A DNA stretch of 64,000 nucleotides from Archilochus colubris (Eukaryota > Chordata > Aves > Apodiformes > Trochilidae). The stretch spans positions 9,670,609-9,734,608 of the forward strand of contig CM041084.1 of assembly GCA_023079485.1 (NCBI GenBank). The letters run 5' to 3'. Shown in pieces: positions 29,728 through 42,923 of this stretch. A model generated the notes under the pieces. The model worked only from the letters and a program-made list of their open reading frames with translations. It did no database searches and was not told the DNA's origin. How positions within the stretch are numbered: the stretch's first letter is position 1; every line of letters starts with the position of its first letter. The position numbers were made by a program, and so were the translations under genes.

Positions 29728-31935
29728 CATAGAATCATAGAATTGGCTGGGTTGGAAGGGACCTCAGAGATCATCGAGTCCAACCCTTGAACCACCGTTG
29801 CAGTTGCTAGACCATGGCACTGAGTGCCACATCCAGTCTCTTTTTAAATATCTCCAGGGACGGAGAATCCACTACTTCCCTGGGCAGCCCATTCCAATGC
29901 TTGATCACTCTCTCCGTAAAGAAATTCTTTCTAATATCTAACCTAAACTTCCCCTGACACAACTTAAGACCATGCCCTCTTGTCTTGTTGAAAGTCGTCT
30001 GGCAAAAGAGACCCCAGTTGGCTACCCTCCTTTCAGGTAGTTGTAGACAGCGATGAGGTCTCCCCTGAGCCGCCTCTTCTTCAGGCTGAACAGCCCCAGC
30101 TTCCTCAGCCTCTCCTCATAGGGTCTGTGCTCGAGTCCCTTCACCAACCTGGTTGCCCTCCTTTGGACCTGCTCCAGGACCTTGATATCCTTCCTGAACT
30201 GAGGGGCCCAGAACTGGACACAGGACTCAAGGTGTGGCCTCACCAGGGCTGAGTACAGGGGCAGAATCACTTCCTTGGACCTGCTGGCCATGCTGTTCCT
30301 GATACAGGCCAGGATGCCATTGGCCCTCTTGGCCACCTGGGCACACTGCTGGCTCATGTTCAGCTTCCTGTCAATCCAGACTCCCAGGTCCCTTTCTGCC
30401 TGGCTGCTCTCCAGCCACTCTGTCCCCAGCCTGTAGCGCTGCATGGGGTTGTTGTGGCCAAAGTGCAGGACCTGGCACTTGGCCGTGTTAAACCTCATCC
30501 CGTTGGAATCAGCCCAACTCTCCAGTCTGTCCAGGTCCCTCTGCAGAGCCCTCCTGCCTTCCAGCTGATCTACACTCCCCCCCAGTTTAGTGTCGTCTGC
30601 GAATTTGCTGATGATGGACTCAATCCCTTCATCTAAATCATCAATAAAGATATTGAACAGAACTGGGCCCAACACTGATCCCTGGGGGACACCACTAGTG
30701 ACCGGCTGCCAACTGGATGCAGCCCCATTCACCACCACTCTCTGGGCCCGGCCCTCCAGCCAGTTCTTAACCCAGCACAGGGTGCTCCTGTCAAAGCTGC
30801 GGGCTGCCAGCTTTTTCAGGAGGATGCTGTGGGAGACGGTGTCAAAGGCTTTGCTGAAGTCCAGGTAGACCACATCCACAGCCTTCCCCTCATCCACCAG
30901 TCAGGTCACCTGATCATAAAAGGAGATCAGGTTGGTCAGGCATGACCTGCCCTTCCTAAACCCGTGCTGGCTGGGTCTAATCCCTTGCCCATCCTGCAGG
31001 TGCTGTGTGATTGCACTGAGGATGATCTGTTCCATGACCCTGCCAGGCACTGAGGTCAGGCTGATGGGCCTGTAGTTTCCTGGGTCCTCTTTCTGGCCCA
31101 TTTTGTGGATTGGCGTGACATTCGCCAACTTCCAGTCATCTGGGACATCCCCAGTGAGCCAGGACTGTTGGTAGATGATAGAGAGAGGCTTGGCGAGCTC
31201 TTCTGCCAGCTCCCTCACCACCCTTGTGTGGATCCCATCCGGTCCCATAGACTTGTGGGGATCCAAGCATCTCAGTAGGTCACTGACTGTGTCCTTCAGG
31301 ATTACAGGGGGGCTTTTTAGATTCCTATCACCTTCTATAAGCTCCAGAAGCCATCTGTCTTCAGGGTAACCTGTCTTTCTGTTGAAAACTAAGGTAAAGA
31401 AGGTGTTAAATACCTCAGCCTTTTCTTCATCTTTGACAACTATATTCCCACCCGTGTCCAGTAAGGAATGGATGTTTTCCTTGCCCCTTCTTTTTTTGCT
31501 GCTGATGTATTTGTAGAAGGACTTTTTGTTATCCTTCACAGAGGTGGCGAGATTCTGTTCACATTGTGCCTTTGCCTCTCTGATTTTCTTTCTACATGAC
31601 TTAACTATATTCCTAAATTACTCTTGAGTAGTTAGCCCTTTTTTCCATAATTGGTAGGCCCTCTTCTTAACCCTAATTTCTTTCAGAGTCTCCCAATTCA
31701 GCCAGACCAGTCGTCTTCCCCGCCAGCTCGCCTTTCGGCACACTGGGACAGCCTGCTCTTGTGCTTTCAAAACTTGCTCCTTGAAATACGACCATCCCTC
31801 CTGAACCCCTCTGTTTTCAAAGGCTGTTTCCCAGGGTAAAAGACATATCTTACAGTTTGGGGTCAAAGCCTTCTTGGGTTTCTTTTCCTTCACCCAGGTA
31901 AGAGGCAGCATGTGGTAGCTCAGCATGTTTGTCAC
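29728..31935 (-). mobile_element. CR1 LINE retrotransposon, 5'-truncated, well preserved
   Basis: On the minus strand the element ends with the CR1 signature of short ATTCTATG-type repeats (29728-29745), preceded by the conserved 3' UTR box that reads, on the plus strand, GGTTGGAAGGGACCTC followed by AGAGATCATCGAGTCCAACC. Upstream of it lies ORF2 reverse-transcriptase sequence out to about 31.9 kb. The 5' end is uncertain: clear CR1 similarity runs to about 31840 and the open frame continues to 31935. ORF1 and the endonuclease half of ORF2 are missing, as is usual for target-primed insertion. It lies in the same orientation as PTPRN2. Good conservation of the frame and 3' end indicates a comparatively young insertion. 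Confidence 0.95.
29808..31935 (-). pseudogene. CR1 ORF2 remnant: reverse transcriptase with two in-frame stops and a C-terminal frameshift
   Basis: One minus-strand frame runs from 31935 to 30022, interrupted only by TAA at 31618-31620 and TGA at 30901-30903. In order it shows SMGPDGI and NYRPISL (about 31230 and 31070), GFRKGRSC (about 30955), the motif-[10 protein letters not shown] (about 30860), [10 protein letters not shown] (about 30690) and the catalytic FADD (about 30600). Then come RDLGVWID and the C-terminal [19 protein letters not shown]. All visible catalytic aspartates are retained. The frame ends at TAG 30022-30024; the usual CR1 C-terminus ([22 protein letters not shown]) continues in another minus-strand frame to TAG 29808-29810, so an indel lies near 30020. 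The protein would be non-functional. Confidence 0.92.
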
Positions 31936-34900
31936 TAACTTCTCACCTCCAACTCTCTAGTTCATAGTAAGATCAAAGTAGATGAATACAAAAGGAGGAG
32001 TCTATCACATGGATCACAGAGAAAGACCTATTTTTCATCCCCTTGGTATACAACAACCTTCTGATTACTGACATTATGTTCAGTTCCACTTCCATTTTAA
32101 AGTTTCCACATTATTGATTGGTACAATCGTTACAAAGCAGTTCATTCAAAAAGGAAACAGACAACAGAAGGAAACTACTGATAATCAGAAGACGAGGTTT
32201 AGCAATTACTAGTGTTTTAACTGAAACTCAACTGTGGAGTGATGCTGGAACAGTTCATTGATTCCGGAGTGATTGCAAAAAGGTAAACTTGTCAACAACA
32301 CCTAACCAGTCCTGGGTTTAGCAGCATCTGATAGTTCTGCACATTGACAGTTCAGAGCAATCCATCTTGTTCAGAGAAATACTGAACTCAGACCAATCCT
32401 ACCTATTGTAATCCTAATTCCTTCTGCTGAACAATTCAAAAGCAGTGTTTTTCCCCTAAGTTTTGTCTTCCTATGTTATCACTATTCTAGACCTAAATCA
32501 AGTAGTCCCCTCTGTAACTCAGTTGCCCACAGTAATCCAGTCTGCCTCTCCACTGCACTGAAGTCACCAACAGCACAGAGCAGCAGCTGAGGAGAGTTAC
32601 AAGATCAGAGGCCAGTATCTGCTTAGACGATTTGCATCATTCTTAGAAAGGGGCACGTAGCCAGCAGCCTGACTCAAGTGTCCTGTCTTCCTGTCTCACT
32701 GTTCAACACCTTTCACCTTCTCCACTAAACCAAGTCTCTCTGTGTACTTGATTTCCACCTTCACCTAATGACTATTCAAAGCTTAAAAGTCTTCCTCCAA
32801 CAATCCTTGAATTCCATGGCAATTATACTTTGGAGAATCAGAAGAATGTCCTATTATTAGCTGAGACATAACCTCTCAGAAAATGCAAAAGTAGAATTTT
32901 CATTGGGCATTTTTTTTTTATGAAACACCTGATTGCCATCTCAAATAGGGTATAACAGGAGGGACATTGCTGTTCAGTGTTAGTGTCAGGTATTAGCAGT
33001 ACAGGTATTAATGACCTTGGTAGTGTCTCTGATAGCACCACTGAGTATCTGAGGGCTTTTGTAACATTACTGTTATGACATCTACCATTATTAGTTACAA
33101 GGTTTTTATCGATTAAATCCTCGAGGAACAATCTCTCATGTATTTGTGCCATGTTTAACACAATGAGGTTCCATCTTAATGCAAAAATTTACACTATTTA
33201 CTATAGAAGCTAAACCACTTATGGAGAAAAAGCTACCTTCATCATCTCGTAAGCTTAGTTGATCTTACTCTCTGAAAAGTTATGAACAGTATTCTAACTC
33301 AACAGGTAAGCAGATAAGACTGGTAAGGTTTTAAATCTTATTTAATCTTATTTTTCTCTTGAGTTTCAAAAGTTAATAAATTCAAACCTACATAGTTTCT
33401 GCTGATGTAGCTGCATGACAACTTTATATTATGAATAATGACAGCTGAATTTTCATTTTTTTTCATTTTAAGTATCTTAGATTCTGAAACAAACCTTTAG
33501 AATCAGTATTATTTCAGTGAGGATTAGGAAATCTTTTTACTGGTGAAAAATGTCAACATAAGATGCTAAATTTCAGGTATATACATGAATATTGTTACAG
33601 AAACACGTTCCTCCTGCTAATGAAAGGCAGAGAGTAATCACAGTGGTTCACAGCACTAGTTCAACTGTTATCAAATACTGTCATGTAAGAGTAGCACTCA
33701 CTATGCAAATAACTGTGGAGACATGACCCACACCCAGGTCACTGAAAATCTAATTGCACTGCATCAAATTTACCAGAAAATCACAAAAGCAATCACCAGA
33801 TGATCACTGGCCATATTAGAGCATGATCATTCTTTCTAATGACATCCCCAAGCCATACAGGACATTATCTGTTTTGCTCAATTTCCAGACAAAATAGTTT
33901 AAGCAATATTAAGGCAATTTAGAGTTTAACGCTCCCTCACACAAACGCTTTCTCACTCCACTCCAACAATCAACAATCTCTTCTTTCCATCTCATTTGAA
34001 GCAGTGATTTTCTATCAGGGACGTATAACATACCTGGGGTAATTCCTCTGAGCTGCTGGAGAATATTTCAGCTTTAGGTCTCTAAGATGCCTAATGAGAC
34101 AATTCCACACACGGAGGAAAAAAAGTTGGAAAAGTAAAGCCCATAGCTTTATTGTACTGCTGTCAGCTTTCAGTAGGCAACAGTGACTACTCAAAAGGAA
34201 GCGTGATTTGAATCTTGTATTAGCTTAGGACTTTTCAGAGACAGGGGCTCTATTTAGAAAATGTTCCTGAAAATATTTCACAGAGACCTGCTTTACTATC
34301 CACTTGCCTAGAAAGAAAAGCTATATGAGAAGCCCTGGGAGCTCCAGCCTGCTAGCAGAGAGCCAGGCATTCCTGGCAGTTCTTCAATCTGTGGGAGCTG
34401 AAAGTCTGAGAACTTCTAGTAGATGGTGCTTCTCAAGCCTCTGGCTTGAGAATAATGACTTCTATACAATTTATTTAGGAATGACCAGAATTCCCCTCCA
34501 TACAGCAACACATCCTTAAAGAAAACATCTTTCAAATGCTAGAATTTCTTACTGATGAGAAATTCTGATATTTGATTAGTTCTATCTCTGGCCTCCAATT
34601 TGCTCTTTCTCAATACTGCTATTATGACACACCTTAATTCTTTTATTCCAAGTTAAGATAAAAGAAAGTGGCAGATTTTTCCAAATTACTCAAAATTTAA
34701 GCAAAAAGCCAAACATATCGATGGCATTGTAACTGCCTTTCCAGTGCACCACCACATAAATGCACAGGATATACAAACACAACAGTCACACAATCCATTT
34801 CAGGGAGAATGCTTTCAAAGAAAATCTTAAACAATATCTGACATGGAGCTTAAATCTATATCATCAAACTCTTATGTTTCTCTAGGTTTCTTCACTTCTT

Positions 34901-35370
34901 CCCCATTTGCTTAGCCCTCAAAAATTTGCCTCCATTAAAAAAAGTTGGCAGGAAACAGAACCACATACACTCACTTCTCTTATATAATAATTTCCATTTT
35001 TGGCTTTTACCAAATCCCTATTTCACAGGATGCCAATTCCTTTCGGAATAATGTTTTCTAGGTCTGGAGTTCTAAGATTATTCTCTTTCTTTCTTAAAAA
35101 AATTTCAGTATCCTAATTGTCATTTCAAGGGAAAGTCAAATTCTGCCTTTCCTTTCATATGCATGCTTCACTCGAACAATACTTAAGCTGAAAGACTGAG
35201 GTCTGAAAAAATAAGCCAGAAAATGATCCATCACACTATCTTGTACTGAAAAAAATTTGGGTTTGATTTTGATCTTGCTAGTAAATCTTTGTAAGAAAAC
35301 TTGGCATTGAGCGGATCTTTCATCTCAATATGTATGACCTTGCAGAAAAGTCCATGGAATGTTTCAACTT
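31936..35370. other. Intronic block between two CR1 copies, no gene seen
   Basis: Sequence between the young and old CR1 copies. It is AT-rich and unique-looking, with only short chance frames (for example 32838-33161 minus). The first tens of bases may still be diverged CR1 5' sequence. Nothing else was recognised. Confidence 0.45.
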
Positions 35371-36215
35371 CATAGGCATAGAATGTTAGGAATTGGAAGG
35401 GACCTCTAGAGATCATCTAGTCCAACCCTCCCGTGCCAAAGCACAGGAACACATCCAGGAGGGTGTTGAAAGTCAGAGAAGGAGACTCCACAACCCCTTT
35501 GGTCAGCCTGTTCCAGTGCTCCATCACCCTCACAGTAAAGAAGTTTCTCCTCATCCTGAGGTGGAACTTCCTATGTTCTAGTTAAATGTTTTATTCCTTG
35601 TCCTACTACTGGGCAACACTGAAAAGAAATTGGCCTCATCCTCTCAACACACGCTCCTCAGATATTTATAGACATTAATAAGAATTCCTCTTAGCTTTTT
35701 TTCTCAAGGACTAAACAGCCTCTCAGCCTTTTTTCATACGACAGATGTTCAAGTCCCTTAATCATCCTTGTAGCTCTCTGTTGGACTCTCTCCAGTAGAT
35801 CTGTCTTGAACTGGTGAGCCCAAAACTGCACACAGTATTCCAGATGTGGTCTCACAGTGGCAGACTAGAAGGGGAGGAGAAAATCTAGATCTGCTGGACA
35901 CACTTTTCCTGATGCACCCTAGGATCCCATTGGCCCTCTTGGCCACAAGGAAGCATTGTTGACCCACAGAGAATTTACTGTCCACTAAGACTCCAAGGTC
36001 TTTCTCCATGGAGCTGCTTCCCACCAGAACGTTCCCTAATCTATACTGGTGGTTGGTATTATTCCTGCCCAGGTGCAGGACTCTGCACTTGTCTTGTGAA
36101 CTTCACAAGGTTGACTTTTGCCCAGCTCTCCAGCCTGTCCAGATCTCACTGGTTAGCAGTACAGCATTCTGCTGTATCAGCCACCCCCCCCAGCTTCACA
36201 TCATCAGAAAAAGTT
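35371..36215 (-). mobile_element. Older, decayed CR1 LINE fragment
   Basis: The plus strand shows a CR1 3' end in reverse: CATAGGCATAGAATG at 35371-35385, then GGAATTGGAAGGGACCTCTA and the TCATCTAGTCCAACC box. The element continues into ORF2, where a minus-strand frame at 35758-36024 keeps EKDLGVLVDSKFSVGQQC and [15 protein letters not shown]. Further out, similarity to the region preceding FADD fades near 36215. The many small indels and lost frame mark it as much older than the copy at 29.7-31.9 kb. Its 3' UTR sequence also differs from that copy, suggesting a different CR1 subfamily. The 5' part is missing. Confidence 0.9.
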
Positions 36216-39200
36216 AGTTGTTTGGATATATTTACTTTATTGCCATGCCCATAAGACAAGAGAACCTTTTTTCCCAAAAAATATTTCTGTAACTCAGTGT
36301 GAGGCACTGAGGTTCCCTCCTGCTAACAAACTGCTTCTGAAGGGACCTGGTGTTCCTTGCTCCGACTGGAGTTACCCTGTGCCTTTCAGAAACAAGGTCT
36401 TGCTCAGTCCCTGAGTCAGCCATACCTTCTCAGCCAAGGAACTAAATGCCTACGTCTGAATGAAGACTGTAAAATACTAAAATTTTACACATATCCATGC
36501 AATTAGAGTCGTTATCCTGAATGCATTTAGAAACACATGGGTGTAGAAGAGCACTGTGAACACGACATCCATCCAGCAGCTCCTGATTGCTTCCAGAGCC
36601 GCTGAATGAATGCAATGTTCTGCAGCTAATGCAGTGTTCATTGGTTACTCCTTGAGAAGCCAATCGGTTTCCCCACGGTACTTTTTTCCCCCCCTTAAAA
36701 TGTATTTATAAATAGCTGTGGAGAAATAACGTATATTGTACAATCATTTCTCTGAGAGTACCTTGACAAAATTCGCTTGTGTCCCTTAAGGCAGATTAGA
36801 TGAACTACCATTTAATGGTATTGATGATGGAATGCAGTAAACAGCTTTAGGCCTGGGAATATATTCTGTGACTCCTAGAAACTGCTAGGGTAGCAAGTAG
36901 CTCATTTGCAGCACTAGACAGAACTATCAGCCCAGGCCATGTAAATGGGAGGAAAGAGGTTGTGTTTTGAGATGCAAAACTTTCCATGAAAAGTAAAAGG
37001 GCTTTGCCTCTAATCAGAGCATCTCCCCAGTGAGCCCTTCAGATCCGCTATGGGCAGTGCAAAGGCTCGAATCAATTATCTGGTAATTACATTATAATCC
37101 TTGGAGATGCAGACAGAAGAATATATATCAGTGGCAAAACTTATTTTCCATTACTCTTTAAAAAGAAAAAAAGAGAAAAGAAAAAACTTTTATCTTTTCC
37201 TCTAGTTCAATTCCTCTCATATCTGCAAGGTAAAACTCCTCCTTATTCACAGGGCAATATAATGCTAATTTGCCCCTCATTTCCCATTTAATGGGCAGTC
37301 ATGGCAAAGCACCCAATGCTAGCCCATTCATCTACAGCTGAAAATGGCAAAAAGAGGTGTTCCGAAGGGTACTGAAACCTTAAATTATCTACTCACCAGA
37401 GATGGAGAAGAGGGATTATGTAGTTCAGCCAAAACAGAAAAGCACTGATTCACTAATTTGAAAAATATTTAACTCATCACTCAGTCTTGTTCATGCACTG
37501 GGCCTGTTCATGCACTGGCTTCTCTATTGAAATCAGGCAAAGGTAGAGATTTTGGTTGGCAGATTTTTGTAAAATGGACTGGATCACAAATCTTAAAGTT
37601 TAAAAAACTGCTATTAAAAAAAAAAAAAAAGGCAAATAAAGCTCCTGCATGTAAACTCACCATCACATGAATCGAAAAAAACCCTCAATGTGAAGTACTG
37701 ATAACTGATGCTTACAGGGAATTTGAAGATACGGGCCTGGTAAGAATTCCTTGCAATACAGGCTAAATTTTGCCATAAATTGTTAAATTCTCATGTTAAA
37801 TTCCCAATAAGCTCAAAATATTTCCTTCATGAAAAGGGAAGAAAACAGCAAACTTGATAAGCCTTTCATGTGATAAGATGTTGATAGCAGGATAAGAAGT
37901 TTATAGCAGGAAGTCCATACACATAGGACTTTTTTTCAGAAATGTAAGAAGTTTAAGGTAAGGGTTTAGCATTTTTAATTACAAAAAAAAAAAAAATTCA
38001 AAAGTTGACCATATCTGAACAGCAATTGAACTGACAGAAGAGATATGTAAATGTGCACTGCCAAAGCTATAATGTGGGCAAAACAAAGCACTGTGTAGCT
38101 AAGTAGCTACCCAACCTACCTTGCTCAGTGCTAACCAGAATACAAAAACATAAAACTACCTTCTATTTCTCCAATATAGAAAAATACAACATGAAATTTT
38201 TAAACAAATAAATTTAACATCTTGATTTCTACCTGGATTCACTCAATTGAAGTGTCTGAGCACTCTGAAATGGAGCCTGGTGACCTGTTAATAAAAATAC
38301 TTGTGTATTCATGTCTGTGGCAGCATGGGGAAGGAAAATCAGGAAACAGATGGAGGAGGAGGAGACTTGATTTAAAGTGTTCTGAACAGTGTTTTTGCTT
38401 AAATGGTATTTACAGTTTACAGCAAATACAAGAGTGCATTGAATTTTCTCCTTCCTGCACTTATCTTTTCCAAAATCCAGATAAACCGCAGAGAAGAAAA
38501 ATAGATTAAAACGTTGTACTAAGTCCAGTGAAAAAGGGAAGGTAAATTGGAATGCTCTTAATGACAGCTATTTGCTTTATCGTGCTGTCTTATTTGCTAT
38601 TTATTCTATTAGGCAATTTCTTACTATGATGTTTTAACTTGCCATAGCATGGTTTGATCTCTGTCAGGCTCTGACATCATACAGGTCAGTTTGCCATCAA
38701 GTCTCCCAGGTTTAAGCCAGCACCCTCATCTCCTTTGAGCAGGATGATGAGGAGTAAATGCAACAGCAGAATCCCTCTGACAAACCTCAAGGCCCAATTG
38801 CCTATTACAGTCATGGTGAGATGCCATACAGCTCCTGCTGCTTCTCACCAGGCTCTTCCTAGGCACCACTCCAGACTGTCCAGGTGAGTCCGTCTTGACC
38901 CAAAGTTTAATTAAGAGGACTGTGTGCTTCTCATCTCCCATTTTTAGTCTCTCATGTTTTCCTTCCCTGTTAAAAGCAGGGTATGACACTTTCTCTTCTC
39001 TGTGTCTCCATTCAGCCAGCAACAGTCTTGGCTCACAAAGAATATGCACTTTGCTAGAACTACAACTTGATTTTCTGGTAAAAGCCACCAGGATGCAAAC
39101 AAGATGTTGAGAAGAAGCCTTGTTCATCAATTCCTTTAAAAATTATAACTTGTGTATATAATTACATGATTTGCCTGGAGCAAGGAGATTAGTGCCCCGG

Positions 39201-42200
39201 GTGCCAAATCCCTGGGCTCCATCACAACAGAGAGCTGATCTGCCTGTGTAATGCAGGCATCCTCACTTACAAAAGACAGGCTTTGTTCTCTGTTTTATAT
39301 TTGATTTCTGTAACAGAGTGTAAAAGGACTTTAAAAACTGAAATCCAGGTTGGGAGTTTTCTGTAACAATCCATGCTATAGTATTAATTTGATATAGCCA
39401 AATAAAAATCACAATTGAGCTTAACAACATTATAGATACCCATTGTTTCCCCCATTTTTTCCATGCAGGAGCCCTTACAGTCTTTAGTACAGCTAGGTTT
39501 CTTTCAAAGCAGCACAATGTTCTTTACCACTTCCCTCTTGCAATGACAGCTCATTTTAAACGCTTGCCCATCCCTGCCGGTATCTGATGCTCTTGACACA
39601 AGACACACACAATGTAACAGACTTTTTAAAAAGGCTATTTGAAAGAAAGGGTAACCTGACATATAGAAAATGTTGCTAAAAATCTTTCAAAGTACTTTCC
39701 AAGTGAGAATCTGTTGAGCAGTCACAGGGATCTCTGCATACTTTATAGCTTTCAGTAAAAATGAAAAGCAGAAGAGAAAAAAATGAGAAATCACTGCAGG
39801 GGGAAGTTTACAGAAGCTCGGAAGATAACATTTATCTAAGAAAGTAATCACGTTCTCTGTTATTAAATATGCTATTGTATATCATAGAAAATAGTTTACA
39901 GTAAAAATATTTCAAACAAATGCTATTCAGTTTAACTTCATATATATTTTAGTATTAATAAAATGAAAGGAATGAAGCAATTTCTGTGGATAACATGGGA
40001 ATGAAAAATAAGCTGTTGGTTGGATTTTCAAAATATCACTAAATCAAAAAGCATTAAACATAAAATAATTTTTATGAGTGTTGCCAACAACTTTTAGTAT
40101 TAAAGCACTGGAAAATTATAGGTGTTTTCTGTTTTTTTCTCTAGCTGAGATTATTAAGTTGCCCTCTGTGGGCTGGAATTCAGTGCTTGTCTGATAGCAG
40201 AAAGCAAAACTGAACAGCTGATAAGGATAATGATTAAATAAGTATAATGGATTTTATACGGGTGTAGGAGGAATTTAGGAAATAAAATTGTCCAAATTAA
40301 GTTTGTGTCAGTCACCGAAATTTATATTCTTTGTCTTGCAAAAGTTGTCTATCATCTTTAAAATCCAGAGGGGATCAAGGCACCGTACTCCACAGCGGCA
40401 TCTGTGCCTGAAACAGAACGTTGCTCTTTAGAACCACGCTGGATTATTGTTTTAATGTTTAAACAGACTCAGAAAGAAAAAAAGAGATAAAAGGGAACAA
40501 CAAAGCAACTGCTTTGTATAGCATCTTCAGTTTATCACTGGTGCTCTTCCATTCAAGAAATGACTGAAGTCAGGTTCAAGAATTAATTTTTGACATTTTT
40601 AATTGTCTGACCCATTCAGAATTATATCAAAACTCTAATTCATAAAAATAATAATATTGCCTTTCCTATATTGGGGGGGAAAATTCTCATTACAAAGTAA
40701 TGCTGTTGAATCTCTTCCTACCAGTGCAGGCAATTTTTAGTATTCCATGCCATTTTGGGATTTCTCCTTTCTCCCCCTTTAAGAAATTACGAGACTTTTT
40801 TGGTTTTGACATATTGCTCAATACTTAACGAGAATCTCACCAGAAAAAAAAAAATCCATAGTTGTTTTCATGACAGCAAATTACATGCCAAAGTGTGACA
40901 TTTAAATGTTGAATTTTAATGGCTTGTCAGCAGAACTGAAATGCATTTTAAAAAATTAATACGTGAGAGAACAATGTGTCTGTCTATGAAATAATTCTGT
41001 TCATAGTAGACATGAATGGTAAATACAGTGTCAAATGTATTCTATTTTTCAAAGCACATCTTCATTTAGTAAGAAAGGAGTTATATGAATAGGGGTTAAA
41101 TTCTCCTCTCCCGCTGGCACACTGCATCTCAGCTGCAACCATACTGGTCATGAAACTCCCATCAATATTCTTTTCTGGGAGGTTTCTACATCCAGGATAA
41201 TTTTAACTAAGGCAATAAAAAGTGAACCAGGCATCTTGAGGAGGGGGAGGAGCATCCACCACCTCTTACAAGCACTCGATTATGACTGCCACATGCTTGC
41301 TAACAATCTTTTTCCTTGGACTGTAGGTAGTGAATGATTGTCAGAGAGTAAATTCAAGAAATGATTGACCAAAATATTCTGATAACATTTAATCACATAG
41401 AAGAATTTCCCCCTGCTATCTTTATCATTTCTATCAATAAATGTTTCACTTTCTATTAATAAAATTTGTCTCATGTAAAATGTTTACATTTAAGTGATAA
41501 TACAATACCAAAACCCTTCAAGGACTCTATCCTGCTTTCTCCTACAATTCTGACCCCTTCTTATGCATCACAGTTCCTCTCTCAGTATCTCTATTTATTT
41601 AGTCCTCTCATTCTTCTAAAACAGTAATTCTCATCCAGGTGCCTCCCTGCCTATCTTGTGGGTGTTTTGAAACATCTATGTCTCCCAGCCAAACACATCA
41701 CCCAAACCACTGACTGGTCTCTCTCCCAGTAGAGTTATTCACTTAGGAGTCTCTCCTTGAGCCAGCCACCAATTTCTGCAAAGCTCATAGATACTGAATG
41801 TATTTGAGACCTTGCCTTTCTGCAAAATTGAGGTTAAAAAATGATAGGACTGAGCTAAATTACTGCAATGGGCAGGCAGTGCCTATCCTTGCAATACTAT
41901 TTTAACAATGAAAAACAAAACAACAATCACATCAGGTAAATAGATGAGAGGAACTTACTGACAGGGAGATACCAGTAGGAGACTAACATTAGGTATTTGT
42001 TTAAATAAATAAAAAATATCCAACAATAAATCAGGCAGGAGCAACAGACTTCCTTTGTAATATAGAAGAGAGCAGCCCTGCAGGTCTGCTCCACTGCAGG
42101 TGAATTCAGGAGAGGGAGAATGTCTAAATTGAAGAGTCTACAGAATACCCAACATCTTCACATCGCTTGCCCTTGTACTGCTAGAAATAAGACATTAACT

Positions 42201-42913
42201 TAGATGAACCAATATGGAACAGGGATTTGCCTGCTTTCTAGGACAAAGAAAGTACTCTGATTTTTATGGACCAGTCATTTCTTAAATCCATTTGCAATTT
42301 ACATTATTATTCCACATAAAGAAACCTTTTTTTCCCCAAAATTTGCACACGGAGGCATGCTTATCATGCCTATCTCATGTCTGACAGGCTAGCAGCTATC
42401 ACAGAAATCATATCAACTCTTCCTCCAAAGCACACATCACTCAAGCTGATACTAACTTCTTTCACTGCCCAAATCATATGACAATGACTGACTCCAAATC
42501 ACCTGCAGTAAAACTAAGCTGTTTATTCCAGAAATGAAAGACCCACAATCTCACTATCCTCATTTTAAACATTTGTCCTTCAGATAGATGTTACCTTGAC
42601 ACTCACCCTTGTGTGATGATAATTTTTATTTAGTTGGTTTAAAGGTATTTTTAAAGGTGATCAGGTATTAAGCTGTCATATTCTCCATATTTTGTCATTG
42701 CTCTTTGAAGACTGTGTAACTTTTTGTCTCCCTTCAGGACTACAGATTTCATTTCCACTGCTAGCCTTGAAAAGCCAGATTAAAAACATGGTGCTAAGAT
42801 CACATCCGTTGCATGGCAATGAAATGAAATGCCTTTAATCAGTCAAGCTTCTTTAGAACAGATGAAATTAGATTTCAATTACATTTAGAATCTGCAGTTA
42901 CAAATATTTTGGT

Positions 42914-42923
42914 CTGTCAATCA
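42914..42923 (-). promoter_or_regulatory. Exact PBX-PREP/MEIS composite motif
   Basis: The minus strand reads TGATTGACAG, the classic decamer bound by PBX with PREP or MEIS partners. It sits beside a GCCAATTAGTTGGC inverted repeat (42931-42944) containing a homeobox-like TAATTGG core. Motif identity is seen; function is inferred only. Confidence 0.4.

Noticed and set aside
30454..30868. Plus-strand open frames at 30454-30636 and 30590-30868
   Set aside because: They are antisense shadows of the CR1 reverse-transcriptase frame.
38726..39130. 134-codon minus-strand frame as a PTPRN2 exon
   Set aside because: Its translation has no resemblance to PTPRN2 and it overlaps an open frame on the other strand.
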